Shown: positions 35,332 through 50,065 of the stretch, piece after piece | Position numbering within the stretch: position 1 is the stretch's first letter | How the letters are laid out: each line of letters opens with the position of its first letter | NCBI RefSeq assembly: GCF_004027225.2 | Contig: NC_044279.2 | Coordinates: 46,276,744-46,340,743 of the forward strand | Direction of reading: 5' to 3' | DNA: 64,000 nt | DNA from: Strigops habroptila | Taxonomy: Eukaryota; Chordata; Aves; Psittaciformes; Psittacidae | Notes under the pieces: model-generated | What the model was told of the DNA's origin: nothing | The model's database searches: none | Seen by the model: the letters and a program-made list of their open reading frames with translations, nothing else | Translations under genes and position numbers: made by a program

Positions 35332-38300
35332 CTACTGCTGGTCTCAGTTGAGACCTGCATGCCCATTTGCTCAAAAGAGATCTCTGTGATGAAGCACAGA
35401 TGTATAACTCTAGGCATCAGGAAAATTTCAGGTTAAAGAGGTAAACATATACTAAGGTTAGCAGCTTTTTCTACCAACAGGGTTTTCTATCATGATTTTG
35501 GGTTTAGGCTTCTCAGAAATACTTTGTTCCTGCTTTAAGATTAAAATCCTCTGGGGTATATAGCCCTTGGTCCAGTCACATGTGATAGTTGCAAATCCAA
35601 AATCAAAAATAAGCATGAATTGTCAGCTTTGTTCACACAAGAATACTCATCAAAAGTGCAAAAGGTCTCTGGAGGCTGTTACTCTGGATATGCACTGTGT
35701 CAGATTTTGGATCCTGCTGATTTCAGAGACATATAACTGAAAACAGATCTTCGCCATCTGCATCTAAATGGTTTTGCTTTATGTGCATTGTCATCAGTTA
35801 ACTCACCTTACGTGACTTAAGTATTGAAGGTGTAAGTGAATCTAAAGTGGTAAATAATGTGTAATGCTGCACTGTTACATATCTGAAGAGCCTCTTACCT
35901 TCATTGTTTGAACTGTGCTCATTGGTACTGGTGATATTGTGGTATTGGTGTCTCCCAGACACTGCAGTGACACTCTGTGAATACACCAACCTGGCAAGAA
36001 GGCATAAAGAGATCACATTTAGAGGAACTTCCTTTTCACCCTGGTCACACTATGTTTTGAGAAGAACTGGCAGAAACCAGCTTTGAGGAACAGCTTTGCC
36101 TTGCTTGGCAGCTGGGTTCTCTGTGTTGCCGGCAGAGCTCCAAGGTGATCTCACCATCAGCTTCTCTTTAGCTTCATTTCCTGAGGAACTTGAGCTTCTC
36201 TATTCATGTGCTCTTTCCATTTGTGTTTCAGTTTGTCTGTCATTCACCTCCTACCCTGGTAGCTTTTAAATCTGACAGCTGCTGACAATCACGTCAGACA
36301 AAAAGGGAGAATTTCTGATGGGAGATGAGTTCCTACAAGCCTTGTGAAAATAGACAGGTGAATAGAGGAAAGCAGCTAAGGCAAATCAGAGAAAAGAGAA
36401 ACAAAGAAAAGTTTCAATATGAGCTCCACGAGACCTTGTGACTGGACAAACACCACACATGTGTCTGCTTACTGATCAGCATGCGTATGGGCCACAGCAT
36501 CTGCAGCACTGTGCTACCTCAACATGTAGTTAAGGGACATGAGGGTGGCATGAGGTGAAGAAAAAAATACAGAAATAGAGGAAACAGAAATGAGTTAGGA
36601 TTAATGTGAGGATGTGTAACAGACATGAGGGGATTGGGGAAATATTATGGACTTTTGAGAGAAACGATGATTATCGTGGGAAGCTTAGATGAAAATCCAT
36701 AGGAAGCTGGGCTTCCTTGTTCTGCTTCTCATGAAACAGGTTATGTGACATATTTAGAATGGAACCAGCTCAAACTATAGTGGCAAAAATGCAGATAGTC
36801 AGAGTACAGCTAAGCTACAATCTCATTAGATACTGTCTTCATTCCAGATTAGGCCAAATTTGACAAGAGATGTAGCTGCACCAGTGCAGTAACCGTATTC
36901 AGAGCAAAAAGGGACTTGCAGCTAAGCTTTCAATAAAGTCCCCTACTGAGTAGTTATACTCCTGAAAACTGAGTATCTGAGTATCTGAGTTTAAACTGAG
37001 GAAACACTGGCTGCTTCAAGTACTGCATGTGGGTTATTTTCAAGCTTAAATGATACCCTTTCCGCAGATGAAACAGGCCCCTGTCAAAGATCAACAGACG
37101 TCTCCACTGTCACATACTTGAGCTCCCTGTTTGCTGCCAGCATCTGATCCTCTCATCATTCATGCTGCATATATGCTCGCTCACTCCCAGGCTCCCTTCT
37201 GAAGCAAAATGACTAGTTTCCTTGGAGAGGAAGCCTGGACGCAGTTGACAGAATAGCTTGCTCCAGGCTCTGCTCCAGACAGACAAAATGGACTTGGGCT
37301 GCAGCAAGTTTAACTCCCTCAGCCCATGACAGTTGTCTGATGTTCTTCCAATAGGCCTTGTGTCCTTAAATCCCCTATGTGCTGTCATGGCACACCACAA
37401 GCAGGCAATACATACTCTGAATTAGCAAATCACAAATGCTTAATAATAAGCTCTTACAGCCATATTGGGCCAGAGGAGATCTGGGCCAAGCACTATTCCA
37501 AATCTGGCCATGCCACCCTAAAGAAAGTAGTTACTCCTAAGCAATGTGAACAGGAGTCATCTTGCACTGCTTGGCCTGGGGTCAGAGACTATCCCCGGGG
37601 CAGCTGCCCTGGTAGTACAGACATGGCCTTGGAGAAACCAGGGCAGACACCAGAGCTCCCAATGGAAGGACTTTGCTTCCAGGCTTATGGCTGGAATTTG
37701 AACTATTCACACTGATAGGTGCCACCCCTTGCCATCAGCTTTTGCTCAGAAGGGAGACTCCGATGGCCTCTCCAGCTCTTCCCCTCAGAGGCTGGTTAAA
37801 GTATTCTCTCAAAATAGATAATGAGGTAATAATTTTATTTGCCTAGTTGCTTAAGGAGAGTGTTAGAAGAGTTAATCCAGGGATCAAAGGTCTTTGTTAG
37901 CAGAGTGTCTTTTGAACCCCATGTGTGCCGGTCACAAAAATAACACAGAAAGTGTACAGATCTGAAAATGACAGCCAGGATGGAAACCAAAGCCTTCTAA
38001 TGGCATTTAGTGTCTTTCAAATGTTTGGGTCAAGTTTGATTTCACTGGTTTATGCAATTTGCTGTGGGATTTAGCCAGCTGCTGAATCTTTTCATGCAAG
38101 TAAAACTTTCCAAAAGGGCCTTAAACTCCAGTGACGAGTAGTTATTTGTATGTCAACTGCAGCTTCTATTTATAGGATGGTGAAAATATCCCCCAATCAG
38201 TAACTCTCAAAGAGACAAGCATTTCATAAAAATAGATTATTAAAAACAAACAAAGAAGCAGGCATAGTTTAGGTTAACAAAAAAACTGATATTCCAAACT

Positions 38301-41189
38301 CTCCTTGTAAGCTTTATATTTAAGACATTGGTAAATTCACAGAGTAAACTCATTCAGACACAAACACACCAGCTTTACATAAAATAAGGAATTTGGGTTT
38401 TCAGGTAAAAGGAATATTAATACATCCTATGGTGAATGAACACAAAAATAAGCGGAGGGTTTTAATAACTCACATAAAATTAACTGCTTTCTGTGATATC
38501 CAGTAGAGCTTGCATGAAGGCATTTATCAGAGGTGTATGTGCTTTTAAAGGGTGTTGATTTAAGACCTGATTTGTTTGAAGACTGACTTGAAAGAATTTC
38601 AAAGGATGTAGCTTAATTAAAAATATTCCAAACTTTGCATTCCTTGCAAAACCTTTTGACCTCTCACGACGTTTAATGCTTGAAGGTGAGGAGCTGACTG
38701 ACTACTTCTCACTTCACTAAAGGCACTCCTGATTCTTCCCCCCACGCAGCAACCCTCATTAATTGTTGATAGGTACTCATTGCACCAACCTAAAGCAAGC
38801 GTCCAGAGTGGGTTAGTATGTTGCAGGCACCTACTGCACTGGGGAACTTTTTCCAGCTGTGTGTCAAACATGGCTAATCCTTTCAAAGATCCTCAGAACA
38901 GAGTGTGCACGTGAAGCCCTGTGTGTCCCAGCCATCACCAAGCCTGGTATTCCCACGGAGGGAGGAATCAAATGGAGCTATCCATTTACAGGCCAGTGAG
39001 GAGTCATTAGAGGGACTCCTCCAACCCCTGCTGCCTCCCATGATGGATGGCCTGCTGTCACCCCCTCTGAGGGGGCCTCTCACCATGCAGGCTGTTTGCA
39101 TTCAGTCAACACTTTGCTTTTATAGGCCTGTGGAGCCAAAGATTGCTAGACTTTTGAACCCCAGGCTAACTTCTGTCTGGCTACAGCCTCATTTTCTGGA
39201 GCCAAAATCTTTTTTAACAACTACACAATAACAAGTAATTAGGGTAAAGTCTGATAATCTTCTCCTTTGGGCCTGGAGGTTGTATATTCAGAATTCATTG
39301 GGGTGAAGGCAGAATTACTGCCATCAAAGCCTGAGGTTACTTTGTAAAAGGGGTTGAACTCTGGGTCAAGGAAATGTTAACTGGACAAAGAGAGATCAGG
39401 GCAGATAGTGTTAAAATTAAAACTGTCCTACTGAGATAATGCAGAATTGACTGCTTTTCCTCTGGAAACTAGTTGAACACAAGATGTGAAGGGAAGGCTA
39501 GAGCACTTCTTTCGAAGGGTGAAAACACAGCAATAAAGGATCTATTGACTTACTTTCATTTGGGAATTTATTTTTGGTCTCTTTATTCAGTAAGACAAAG
39601 TAAAATATCTTATTTTTTTGGCACCTCGCATTTGGGCCACCCTGTTTCCTAAAGCTGTTTGATTTACTAAATTGAATAAGCTATTTCTTAAATATATTCT
39701 TTCTCTCAAAAGCCCCAGCGTGAAATTCATTAGAAATTGAGAGTTTTCTGCTCTTGACTTGAGAGTCCTGAGGACAAATGGGACTTGCTGGGTGGCCGTA
39801 AGGATAAACAAGCCCAAACTCACATGTACATGGAAGAAACATACTCCAGAAGAGAGTGGTGTTCGTGCAGTGCCCTGGATATAGTACTAGGCTGTTCTTC
39901 ATGTGTCTGCCGCTTGCACATAGCATAGGTTGAGGAGAGATTTCAGTTTTTTCAAGGGATTAGAGCTCAACCACTGGAAATCTTTAAACATGGAAAGCAA
40001 GATCACAGATTCTGCCTGGAAATCCATCAAAGAGCAGGGATTCTCATTCCACAGCATGGACTTGCTCCAAAATTAATTCCGCTTGCTGCCGTCAAGGATA
40101 ACAAATATGCTGCTACCCCCCTGCCACTATCAAAGCTGACAGCTCCAACAGGATCAGTGGCACTTTGTTCTTCCCCCTCCCTGCAAGCAGGCCTTTGCCT
40201 GCTGCTGTCAAGGATTCTGAGTCCCTATATTGGAGCTGGAGACTGGAAATGTTGGGGCCAGCCATTTCCCATGCCAGGTTCTGATGGGCTCTGCCACAGC
40301 ACCTTGGCCACCTCCAGTTCAACTCTCAGGGCAAAGGCATATTAAACGGTGCTGCAATTGCCAGCAGGATTAAGCCAAACACAGTAAAGCACATACGACT
40401 TTCTTCTTCCAAACTGAGCTGTCAGAAGCAGGGACCCTCGTGGGTCCTCTGCAAAGTTGAAGACTCCCAGAGTAGCTGATACAAGGTACTATTATGGCAG
40501 AAAGAATGCTTTGTACAAGACCAGTGGTGGCAAAACCAACTCTCAGCTCTGTGGTGGGACATTCGAGGCACAGGGAAAGACGTCTCCAGCCCCACATCTT
40601 CCTTCCAAGGAGCTGGCATCCTAGAGTTCTCCCCTGGGCTGTGGACAGGAGAAGACTTTCCAGTCTGTCCAGAAAAAATGGCAATAGCCAGTTTTCTTTA
40701 GCTCCCTGTCATTTTGTTGGCATTTCCTATGGGTTTTTCAGGATCCCAGGCTGGCATTACCTTCATGAAAATGTAAACTTTCTCTATATATGAGCTAAAT
40801 GAAACAGGTCTCATCAGTAATAGCTTTCTTTTGTGATGGGTAGGTTTTGCATGTATTTTCTTTTAATTTTGTCAGAGTAAAATAAATTACTGGTGATGAC
40901 TAATCATGGACACAAAGCATTTTTCATACCTTTGAAGGATTTTTCTGACATGAAGTTAGAAATTGACAACTGCATTTTTATGTTAATTACGGCCATGTGA
41001 ATTACCCCAGATAGATGGCACAACAACGCTACAATCCACCAAAGTGAAAGGTGGCTTTTTTTCTGAAACCTAGCGCAGGAGCAGTGAACATGGTACAACA
41101 GACACTGGGGTATGTTTCTTCAAGGTTCAGACTAGAACTGCTTTCTGCTGCACTAGCAGAAACACCAAAACTCATTCACTTTTGCCTGT
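35332..41189. other. Intergenic DNA, no gene recognised
   Basis: Reading frames here are short and match nothing known. No RNA gene or clear transposon was recognised. Sequence composition is ordinary and AT-rich. Confidence 0.55.
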
Positions 41190-41217
41190 TTTAAATGCCT
41201 CACTAGAGGCATTTAAA
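41190..41217. repeat. Perfect 12-bp inverted repeat (hairpin)
   Basis: TTTAAATGCCTC at 41190-41201 and its exact reverse complement at 41206-41217 are separated by ACTA. It can form a 12-bp stem with a 4-nt loop. Confidence 0.92.
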
Positions 41218-44200
41218 TCACTTAGATTAAACTAACCAGTGTAACTATACCACGAAGCAGTTCTATATTTGTGTGAATGTAACAAACTAGTGTTTAGTCA
41301 GATACCTCTCAGACTGAAATTTAAACCTCTCTCCTAATTCACATGCTTCCACCCATACTCTTTTCTGTTTTAACTCTGCAAAATGGCATTTTGTGGCTAC
41401 CAGTGAAAACTGCGCATCAAAATACCACCAATACTTCAATTAGGACTGCTTTTGGTTTTAGAATACAATTTATAAGCACATCATGGCTGTTACACAAAGG
41501 TCTGTTCAAAATGGGAAGAAAAAGTAGACAGAAAATGATGGTGCAAAATAAAAAACTGGCTTTCTTGTGTATGGAACTTGCAATTTCACATGTGGGTGTT
41601 CTACCCTTTTGGGCAGCTAGCAGGCCATTTTGGGGGTCTTGCAGGCTTTTTTCCTTTAGGAAAAGGTGTGCCCTCTGGTACCATCCCATATTAATTCTTG
41701 AAGATTTCTTCTATGAACCCAACAGCAGCAGACATCAGAAAGTGCATTCCTTGCCCAGAACCCCCCCCAGCCTGTCTTTCCAATTAATTCTATGCCCAGA
41801 CACTTGGGCCATAGATGGATTTTATAGCTAAGCCAATCTCAGTTCAAGCTAATGTCGAAAGATTCAGTTCTGTCCCTCTATTGCCACTAATTGCATCCTC
41901 CTATTCCTGGCACTGCACTGTGTCTGATGCTTTTCTGACCTCATGGTGTGTTATATCAGGGCCAGATAACCAGAAAAAATATTGATAAGGTTTGCAGAGC
42001 ATTGCAGACAGGCAAGGGCTTATGATAGCAAAGGAAAAAACAAGAGGACACAACTGAAAACTGAGAAGGAGAAAGGGAATAGATGCCTTTTCAGAGGCAC
42101 CTGATCATCTGATTGCCTGGCCTAACATCAGACTGTACCCTGCACCCTGACTGTCTGCTCTATCTCAGTGTGATGACCATGACTGTTTCCCTTACAGTCT
42201 GTTGTCTTTTTTCTTTTCTGTACAAACAACAGCTTGCCCATCATATTCTTGTTCTTGCACACACAGACCAAGTATTTTAGTACTGCTCAAGCTCTATCAC
42301 GCACTCCTTGCCTTGGGCCATAACTCATGTCTGCTTCCTACCATTTTTGTATAAAAGAGCATTTACTAAACTCTCCGGTATTAAGTCCAAAAGAAGCAAA
42401 CCCACTGTCTTTAGCCAGGCCTGTTATTTCCAACAGATCAAAGACCTGCCTGACAAAAATTGTGACTTCTAGGCAGACGCCCAAGATATGAGAACAGCTA
42501 GAAACTTCTACAGGGAATGAATCAATCCTCATCATCACCGTAGGTAGAAGGAAGGCGCAAGGAACAGAATCATCTGACATTCACTTTGGAACAATACAGG
42601 TTCCTTTCTATGTTTCCTGAATAACAGTAACTCACATTTTTAAGAATACATTAGAAAGTCTATTCTTCCTTTTCCCCCCAAGTAATGGCACTCACACGCA
42701 CGGCTCCTGGGCCTGATTCATCACTGTATTACTTCAGCTTTATTTCAGGAACTCCATGTGTAGTGCTGCAACAACATGGACTATGAGTCCTGTCTATGAT
42801 GCTCTCAAAAGCAAAAGGGTAGGATGGACTTTTAAGCAGCTTATGACTTAGGACTGAGTTGCCTAAGTTTCCTGTTTGATGCTCCTCTGTGGGACCAGCT
42901 CCCCAGGGTGTGAGAGTTCTGCACTTCCTAAACAAACTGCTTCTTCCTCCTTCATGCTGAGCAGCTAAAACACAAGGGCATTTAGTTCAGTTGTTAATTC
43001 AGAAAATCCTAGTAATGTGAGAAATTGCCCTGCCCAAGAATTCCTAGCTTCTTCGATTATTAGTCGATATTATCAATTATTATGCACCCTGCTGCGTGCA
43101 ATGTGTTTTCACAGCCAGAAGAATGCCCCAGTGCCTGATTTTGCCAATAGTTAAGCACGTGAATAACTTTACTGATAGGAATAAGCTCACTGAATTCTGT
43201 AATAACACTCAGTAATCCAAGGATATAGATAAGAACTGTCATTCTGGAATATAGTAACATGCACATTATTTAAGTCAAGCTACTCACTGTACTGTAAGGT
43301 AAATTTTCTTTTGACCTCAGATAAGCATCATGTTATTGTTAACGTCACAATAATGTCCCATAGCTCTACCCAGCTATCATTAGCCAAGGTACACACCAGA
43401 TGATTAAATCCCTGCCAAAGGAAGCTTGCATACACTTTGAAGCATAAAAAAATGAGAATCCTGTGAAGTTTATTCCACTGTAATTGACAGGGTCTTTTAA
43501 AACCTTAATACTGTAATAGCAAACTGAAGGCTTGAGTGTGATCTCTGCTACTCTTGTGTAAAGCCACAGGAATGCCATTCATTTAGACCTCAACAGAGAG
43601 GCTGAAATATCTATTGTTGCCATGAAGTAAAAACACTACTAGAAGAACAATATTAAGGTTGCAATGTTAAGCACTTTGAAGCTTACAGAAGAACTTGTGC
43701 ACCTAGCTGCCACCTGAGACACCTCTAAGTGTACAGTTTAACTGCCGATGAACCCCAGGAGCAGCTACGTTTTCTCATCTCTTGCCTTTCCAGCAACATC
43801 ACCGAGGCACCCTGCTTTCTGTCAGCTGATGCGCACGTTCTACTCTGCCTAACACCAAAACTGTTCTTACATGACTGATCTCACCCATATTTTGCCCAGG
43901 GAAAACAGGGATGTAAAGCGTATATATACTGCACAGTGCAGAGACAGTCAAGACAGCTTTGATCGGTACTGCTCAGGTACAGAAACAGCATAGCTGTGCA
44001 ATCCAACTTCCCAATTTTGGGGCAGACTCACTGCACCATCCTCTACCACACTGACACAACGGTGTACATCCCCTTTGTTCTCCCAGAGTCTGTGCTATCA
44101 CTGCTCAGTGGGATGGCAGCTCAACACCAGGAGACAGCTCAGTTAAATTTTATCACTGCTAACTTATAAAGAAAGTTCAAGATGCGGTTGCTCGGCATGT

Positions 44201-47154
44201 GCAAATCACCATATTCCAACTGTTCAAATCTTGGGCAAAAGTTGCCTTTCAGGGAAGCAGCGCCAGGCACATTCCCAACACACCCTGCCAGATTTCATGT
44301 CCTTTCCTCCAGGTACAGAGTGCCGAAGATGTTTGAGGAAACAAAATTTGTTACACAGACAAAAAACAAGGCATTTTCTTCAGGGGGAAAAAAAAAAAAA
44401 AAAGGCCAAGTCTTTTAGGGTGACGTTTTCAGAGGGATATTCATTTCTTTTCATCTTCATAGATCAGCCCAAGGCATTTATATTAGAGTCCAAACAAAGC
44501 CTAGCAAAGCTGTAAACATCTGAACAGTCCTCTTTTAAGAGGAAGCACTGGTCCACCTTAATAATAGACATTGTCTGCTGTCTGCTCTGATGGCAATTTG
44601 AAAATATAAAAAAGATTTTGTTCACATACAGTAGCTTGCAAAATTTCACTTAAAACAAAAAACCTGGGTGAGAGTTAGTAAGGTGTTTGTGAAAGACTAA
44701 TTTGTTATTCCTGATTGTACTCCCAGAAATCAGGAGTCATTGTCTTTGTTTGTAACAAAAATATCCTGCACAGAATCCGAGCATTACTCAGTTCCTAATG
44801 ATCAAATTGAACAGCAGCTCAGTGCTGGGCTTCAGCATGGGTTGAATTTCAGCCCGGATGAGAAGTGTTGTGCTACGTTTCTTCACAGACACCAGGGTTG
44901 GCCTAGAAACCCCTCAAATGAATGAATGGTGCAGAAATACTGACACAGCAAATGCAATTTCAATCACTGGTAGCACAGGAAATCATGATTGATCAAGCAA
45001 TAGCTGAAGTCTTACTGATTCTGATTTTATTTTATTTTTTAATATGTTACCAGGTCCTTAACATTATCAGAGTTTAAAATAAAGAGAAAAGTTCTCTCAC
45101 TGCCTTGAGACATTTTGACTCCCTAGCTCTATGTCTAGTTCAGAATCCTATAATATTACTGTATGCAGGGAAAAAGGATCTACAGAAATCACTAATGTCC
45201 CTAATGGTCTCTATATAGAGGCAGATAATGCGTTCCAGGGGTTCAAGAATGTAACATCCACCAGTCTGTGGCAGAGTCTCCCCAGCACTCTCTGCTGCTA
45301 TACTGATTTACATCATTTCAGTGTCCAACCTACCACTGAACAGCTAATGCATTTTCACAAATATTAAATACCAGTGCTTCCAGATTGTCTTTGCAAGGAT
45401 GTCACTTCCCAGCAAATGGAAAAAATGCCACCTTTAAACTATAAAGAATTTTTGCTCTGATTAAACCAAGTGTCAGCCACCAATGCTTTTCAGATGGCTT
45501 CACTTGCAGATGGGAATTTACTTCCTACAGAGTTGAGGTCAGCAGGAAAAAAAGATGAAAAAAAGAGACTTCTGTAATGCCCCAAAACATGGCTTCAACA
45601 GAAAAAGAGGGAAGTTCATTAAAATAAAGTCCTGGAGTTAAGCAAGGGCATTGCCGATTTGGGAAGGTGAAGGATCTTGGTAGCAGGACTTCCCAAAACA
45701 CTTGTGCCTCTAGCAAAATGAGCAAAGTGTTTCACCATGGTCTCCACGTTATGGTAAACAGACCTCCCACGTAGCATCATTTTATGTCGCTGGTATCTGC
45801 AGTGCTGGAATAGCCTAGGGATGGGAGAGTGCCAGCTTTTCTGCACACTTCCTGTGTCCTGGGGATCGCAGCTGTGAAGTAGAGCAGGGCCCACTTTCTG
45901 TTGCATCTCTCAAATATAGTCCTGAATGCAACTTCTGTCATTAAGAAATATTTCCTAAACAGACTCCATACCCCCACTTTCCATCTGATAATCATCTCCT
46001 TGTATTTGTGGTAAGTCAACATCCTTCATCTTTGCCTTATGAGGAAAAGCTATGGCTGTGAGCACTCCAAAATTCCCTCAGCACTTGCAGATCCCTATGA
46101 TAACAAACAACAGAAAGCATCTAACACGCTTTTTTCCTTCCCTTACAGAGACAAGCACTTTACTCAAAGGAGAGCAGCTCCCATACCAGCTTTCTGCCTG
46201 TGCTATCTACTGAGTTACAGCACATGCTTATCTCTCAAATTTGGCAATGAAGAAAGGAGATGCATGATGCAGCACCATCCGTTTTTGGCTGGGGTTGGCG
46301 GGGAGGAAAGGGCACAGTTCATATACGCCGATGTCACCACGAAAAAACACCAGTAGATAGCCTTTATTTCCCTTCAGCTATGAGGAGTTTGGAGCAAACT
46401 CAGCAATCCTCCTTGAGCGCAGCATCTCGCTGGAGTCCCAGGAGTCACCCACATAAGCTGCTGTGTGATGGCGGGGCCTGGCCCCATACTTGTGTTCCTG
46501 GGGTAATCGCAATGCTGAACACTCACATGCAAGGTCTAGGGAGGCGCAGAACTGAGTATAGCAATTTGTTCCACCATCTTTGCTCAGGCAAAGCTTCTGG
46601 TGATTTATAGCAGTGTGGAGAGAGGGCCTAAGTTGTAGCCTTGTTTAAATGTTCACATGCAGTTTTTTTTCCCGGAGCTCTGAATAAAGTGTCGTCGCGC
46701 TTCTCAGCAGGGAAAAATTTCTGGATAAGCTTTTCAGAGAAGCTGAAGAAATGCTCTCCAGACACACAGTTGTTTAGCCCAGCTTCAGTTTTGCTAGCAG
46801 AGCTGCCTTTTGTGGCCATGTTTTCAGTCTCTCCCCACTTTCCTCACCACTCCTCGCTCCCCAGAGAGGGGTCAGTGCCCTGTGATGCTGGATGGGCCCC
46901 AAGAAAAGGCTGCTTCCTCAGCTGGCCTTCACTTTTAGCAGCAGCAAAGTGCTGTATAGAGAAGACCCAGGGAAGCCATGCAGAGCCAAATCTACACAGC
47001 AACAGGGAGTGGAGATGGGGAATAAGGTCATCTGCTAGAAAGTGGCAAGAGGACAACAGTGTTATTTCCTTACTTCTTCCTCTCATATACACCTTTCCTA
47101 TAGCTCCCTACAACTGACTGAGTCCATGAGAATCATCCTGTTTTTCACTGTGAA

Positions 47155-47400
47155 AACAAAGAGGAGCAGGGAGGCTTAAGGCTGGGAGAAAGAGGAGCTG
47201 ATTTAGGAAACATGAGAGAACGAGGGAGTAACAGAGAAAAGAGAGAGGGTAAGAAAACGAAAGAGAACTATTAAAGAAACTTAGGAAAAGGTCTGTGGAA
47301 GAACAGAAGGCATTGAAGGAAGAGCAGCATTAAAAAAGAATAAGAAAGAGAATGGGGAAAGAGAAATATGACAACACCAACAACAAACAGGAAGAGTTGT
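47155..47400. repeat. Purine-rich (GA-rich) low-complexity tract
   Basis: The plus strand is dominated by G and A (GAGAAAGAGG, AGAGAGAGGG, GGGGAAAGAGAAA) over about 245 bases with few pyrimidines. No unit length repeats regularly. Confidence 0.7.
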
Positions 47401-48991
47401 AAGACATTTTGAAGGTGGCCTTAGGGTGGTTTGAAAGGGGGTGAGTGGGAAAGAGGAAATGCAAGGGGAATCAGCACAATGAGCTACACAATGTTATTGC
47501 ACAGAAAATGGAAAGCAAAATGCTAATATGCACCCCAACACTGAGAGGAACCTTGGCCTTACCAGAGCAAAGGGAGCATGAGTACTGTGGGACACAATTT
47601 CACCCTTTGTGTCAAAGGCACAGATAGGTCATGTGAGAAAGCTCTGATCACTCCTGAGGGTAAAGTTTTCCTTCCTGATATTTCCATAGGTTCTGAAGGA
47701 ATTCAGTACCTCACACTCCTACATTATAACATGAAGCAGGTTGTGATTTTTTTAACTGCAAAGGGGCTATACTCCCCTATACACTTCAAGCCTGTCCCTA
47801 CAGGCACAAAGGATTTATTCTTCCTTTTACAAATTACTTTACCAGCTGAGGAATTGCAATAGCTGCCAAACCCCCCAGAAGCTGGAGACCTCTGCCCCAT
47901 CTCACCAAGGACTGAAACAAGGGAGGGGAAAGAAGAAGCGAGTTATTTCGAAACAAGTGCTGGTGGTGGACTGCAGGAGCAAGCAGAGCCTGGCCTCAGA
48001 AGAGCTGGCAAGTGCTCAAGTAGCATGAACCATTCCCTTACCATGCTGGTGCAGAGTTATCCGAGAGCCTGTGTGGGGAGGGTGAACATTGCTGGTGAGC
48101 GCTCTCTCCGCCTTTCTCTCCAAACCATGCATAATTCAGAGCCAGCACATGAGCAAGTGTGAACACCCCCAGCAAAATCAGAAGCTGAACCAGGTTTTGG
48201 TTTGGCTCCATTTCTAGTCTGGGTTTGCCTGTGACCAAAGTCGTTCTCAACCCGTCCTGGCTCAAGTTCAGCTAAGGTTTCTGACTAACAGCCCTGGTTC
48301 AGGCCTCACTTGGGGAAAAACATGCAACAAGTTTTCTGCCCATCTCTGCTGTGTGTGAGCAAAGCTGGTCTCCTTTGCTTGCTCACCCTGAAAAATGATG
48401 GATTGCAGAAGTACTCATTGGTGTTAGTCATTCAGAGAAGCAGGAAGCCCTTGTGAGCACTAACTTTTCAAAGCAGCTTGCAAAGAAAGCCAAGGGCTTC
48501 CTCCCTTAGGCTACATAACACACGCTACTCTTTCCCTCCTCACCTTAACAGGCACCTAGTCACAATTAACATTTGCAACTTATTCAGCCGGAAATATTTG
48601 CCTGGTGCAAGCAGCTGAGGCATTCAGCGTCAGCCCTTTCTCTGTGCAAGGCGTATTAAAGGGGAAGGGATGAGAAGCCCTAAACTTGCTGGACGGGAGA
48701 GGCCGATTGCGCTCAACAGGTTCAGTTCACGCTGTGACCCTCCCCGGCTTCCTGCTATTCAGATGTGTTACTTCCCCTTTGTGGTAATGGCCTGTGGCAG
48801 CTGGCCAGAAAACACTATTAATTTCAGAAGTGGCCTGACAACAAACCCACAGCGAAACGAGAGGAAGTGGCGGGGAGGCCATCTGTTGACTTCAGCAGAA
48901 CAGTAGGGATGCAGTTATGTAGGTTCTACAAGGAAAGCAGATTAATAATCCACAAAGAGGAAACCAGCTAAAATTATCCACAGACCATATG

Positions 48992-49011
48992 AAAAAAAAA
49001 AAAAAAAAAAA
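48992..49011. repeat. A20 homopolymer
   Basis: Twenty consecutive A residues; no retroposed gene was recognised upstream of it. Confidence 0.95.
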
Positions 49012-49583
49012 TCCAAGGGAGTCACTTGAGCTGCAGCTGGACAGGAAATTGCTAGAGCTGCTTGCAAATCTCCACTTTGAACAGAGCAGCACAGGGAATG
49101 CCAAGAGCGGAAACCGTTCAAAACTGGATTAGCACAAGCCAAGTTTAACTGCAACCCACTTCTACTTTCACAGTTTATGCACTCAATCTAGGCCACTACT
49201 GCATGAGACACTGACTCACTTTTTTCCCATGTTTTGTTTGCTTTTCATTTCACACACTTGCAGTTTCTAAAATTACTTGAAATGTGCTCCGGCTGCCAGG
49301 AGTTCTGCAGAACCCCAGCCGGCAGCCCCAGCTGCAGCATCAGCCCATCACAGTGGTACTGCACCCAGATTTTGGCACCACCCTACCTTGCACCACTTCA
49401 CATCAGGCAGGATGTTAATGAGTTGCAGCAGAAGTTCTGCAATCCCCATAATCCCCCTTTTTCCTTCTGCAGAGACAGAACTATAAGGGTCCAAAGAGGA
49501 AATGAGGTAACTAAGGGTCTATAGAGCCATTTCCTCCTGGACTTCACCTGCTAAATTGCAACGTAGCTGAAGAGCAACAAGGC

Positions 49584-49596
49584 GGGGGGGGGGGGG
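49584..49596. repeat. G13 homopolymer
   Basis: Thirteen consecutive G residues on the plus strand. Confidence 0.95.
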
Positions 49597-50065
49597 AATC
49601 ATTTACAGGCTGCAGACTGTTGACGGATCTCTGTGAAATGAGTTCCTGCCAGACAGATGAGGAGATCTGAAACCCATCTCCTCACATCTGTAATAAAGTG
49701 GCCAAAATTTGCAAACAAACCCAGAAAACAGCAGCTCCTTTCTCTTAAATAAAAACAATAATAAAAATCCTTATGGCTCAGGGTCAGGTGCATCCCTGGG
49801 GGAGCAAAGGGATGCTGGAATATTTTATAATTAATCTGAAGGCCTTCAAAAGCATTCCCTTCACCAAAGCAAGACAAGAATCTAGCACACACACTGTTTA
49901 TTCATTTAGGCACCAGTGGACCAAAGGGAAAATCAAGGCTTTATTGTCTTAGGGGCTATACAAAAGCTATTGAAAGCAATCATTACCTTTAAACATAACC
50001 ATATGTGTATGTGCAATTAACCACACCCACACAGAGGGAAAAGGGGGAATAAACCAGCCAGGTTC

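Larger units (their letters stand above)
41218..50065. other. Intergenic DNA downstream of DUSP6
   Basis: Open frames of 162 codons (41343-41831, plus) and 158 codons (46641-47117, plus) show no recognisable domain and are taken as chance. Simple sequence includes A16 at 44388-44403, a purine-rich tract at about 47155-47400, A20 at 48992-49011 and G13 at 49584-49596. No other gene or transposon was recognised. Confidence 0.5.

Noticed and set aside
41343..41831. 162-codon plus-strand open frame
   Set aside because: No domain or family resemblance; lies in AT-rich intergenic DNA.
46641..47117. 158-codon plus-strand open frame
   Set aside because: No domain resemblance and an overlapping minus-strand frame of similar quality.
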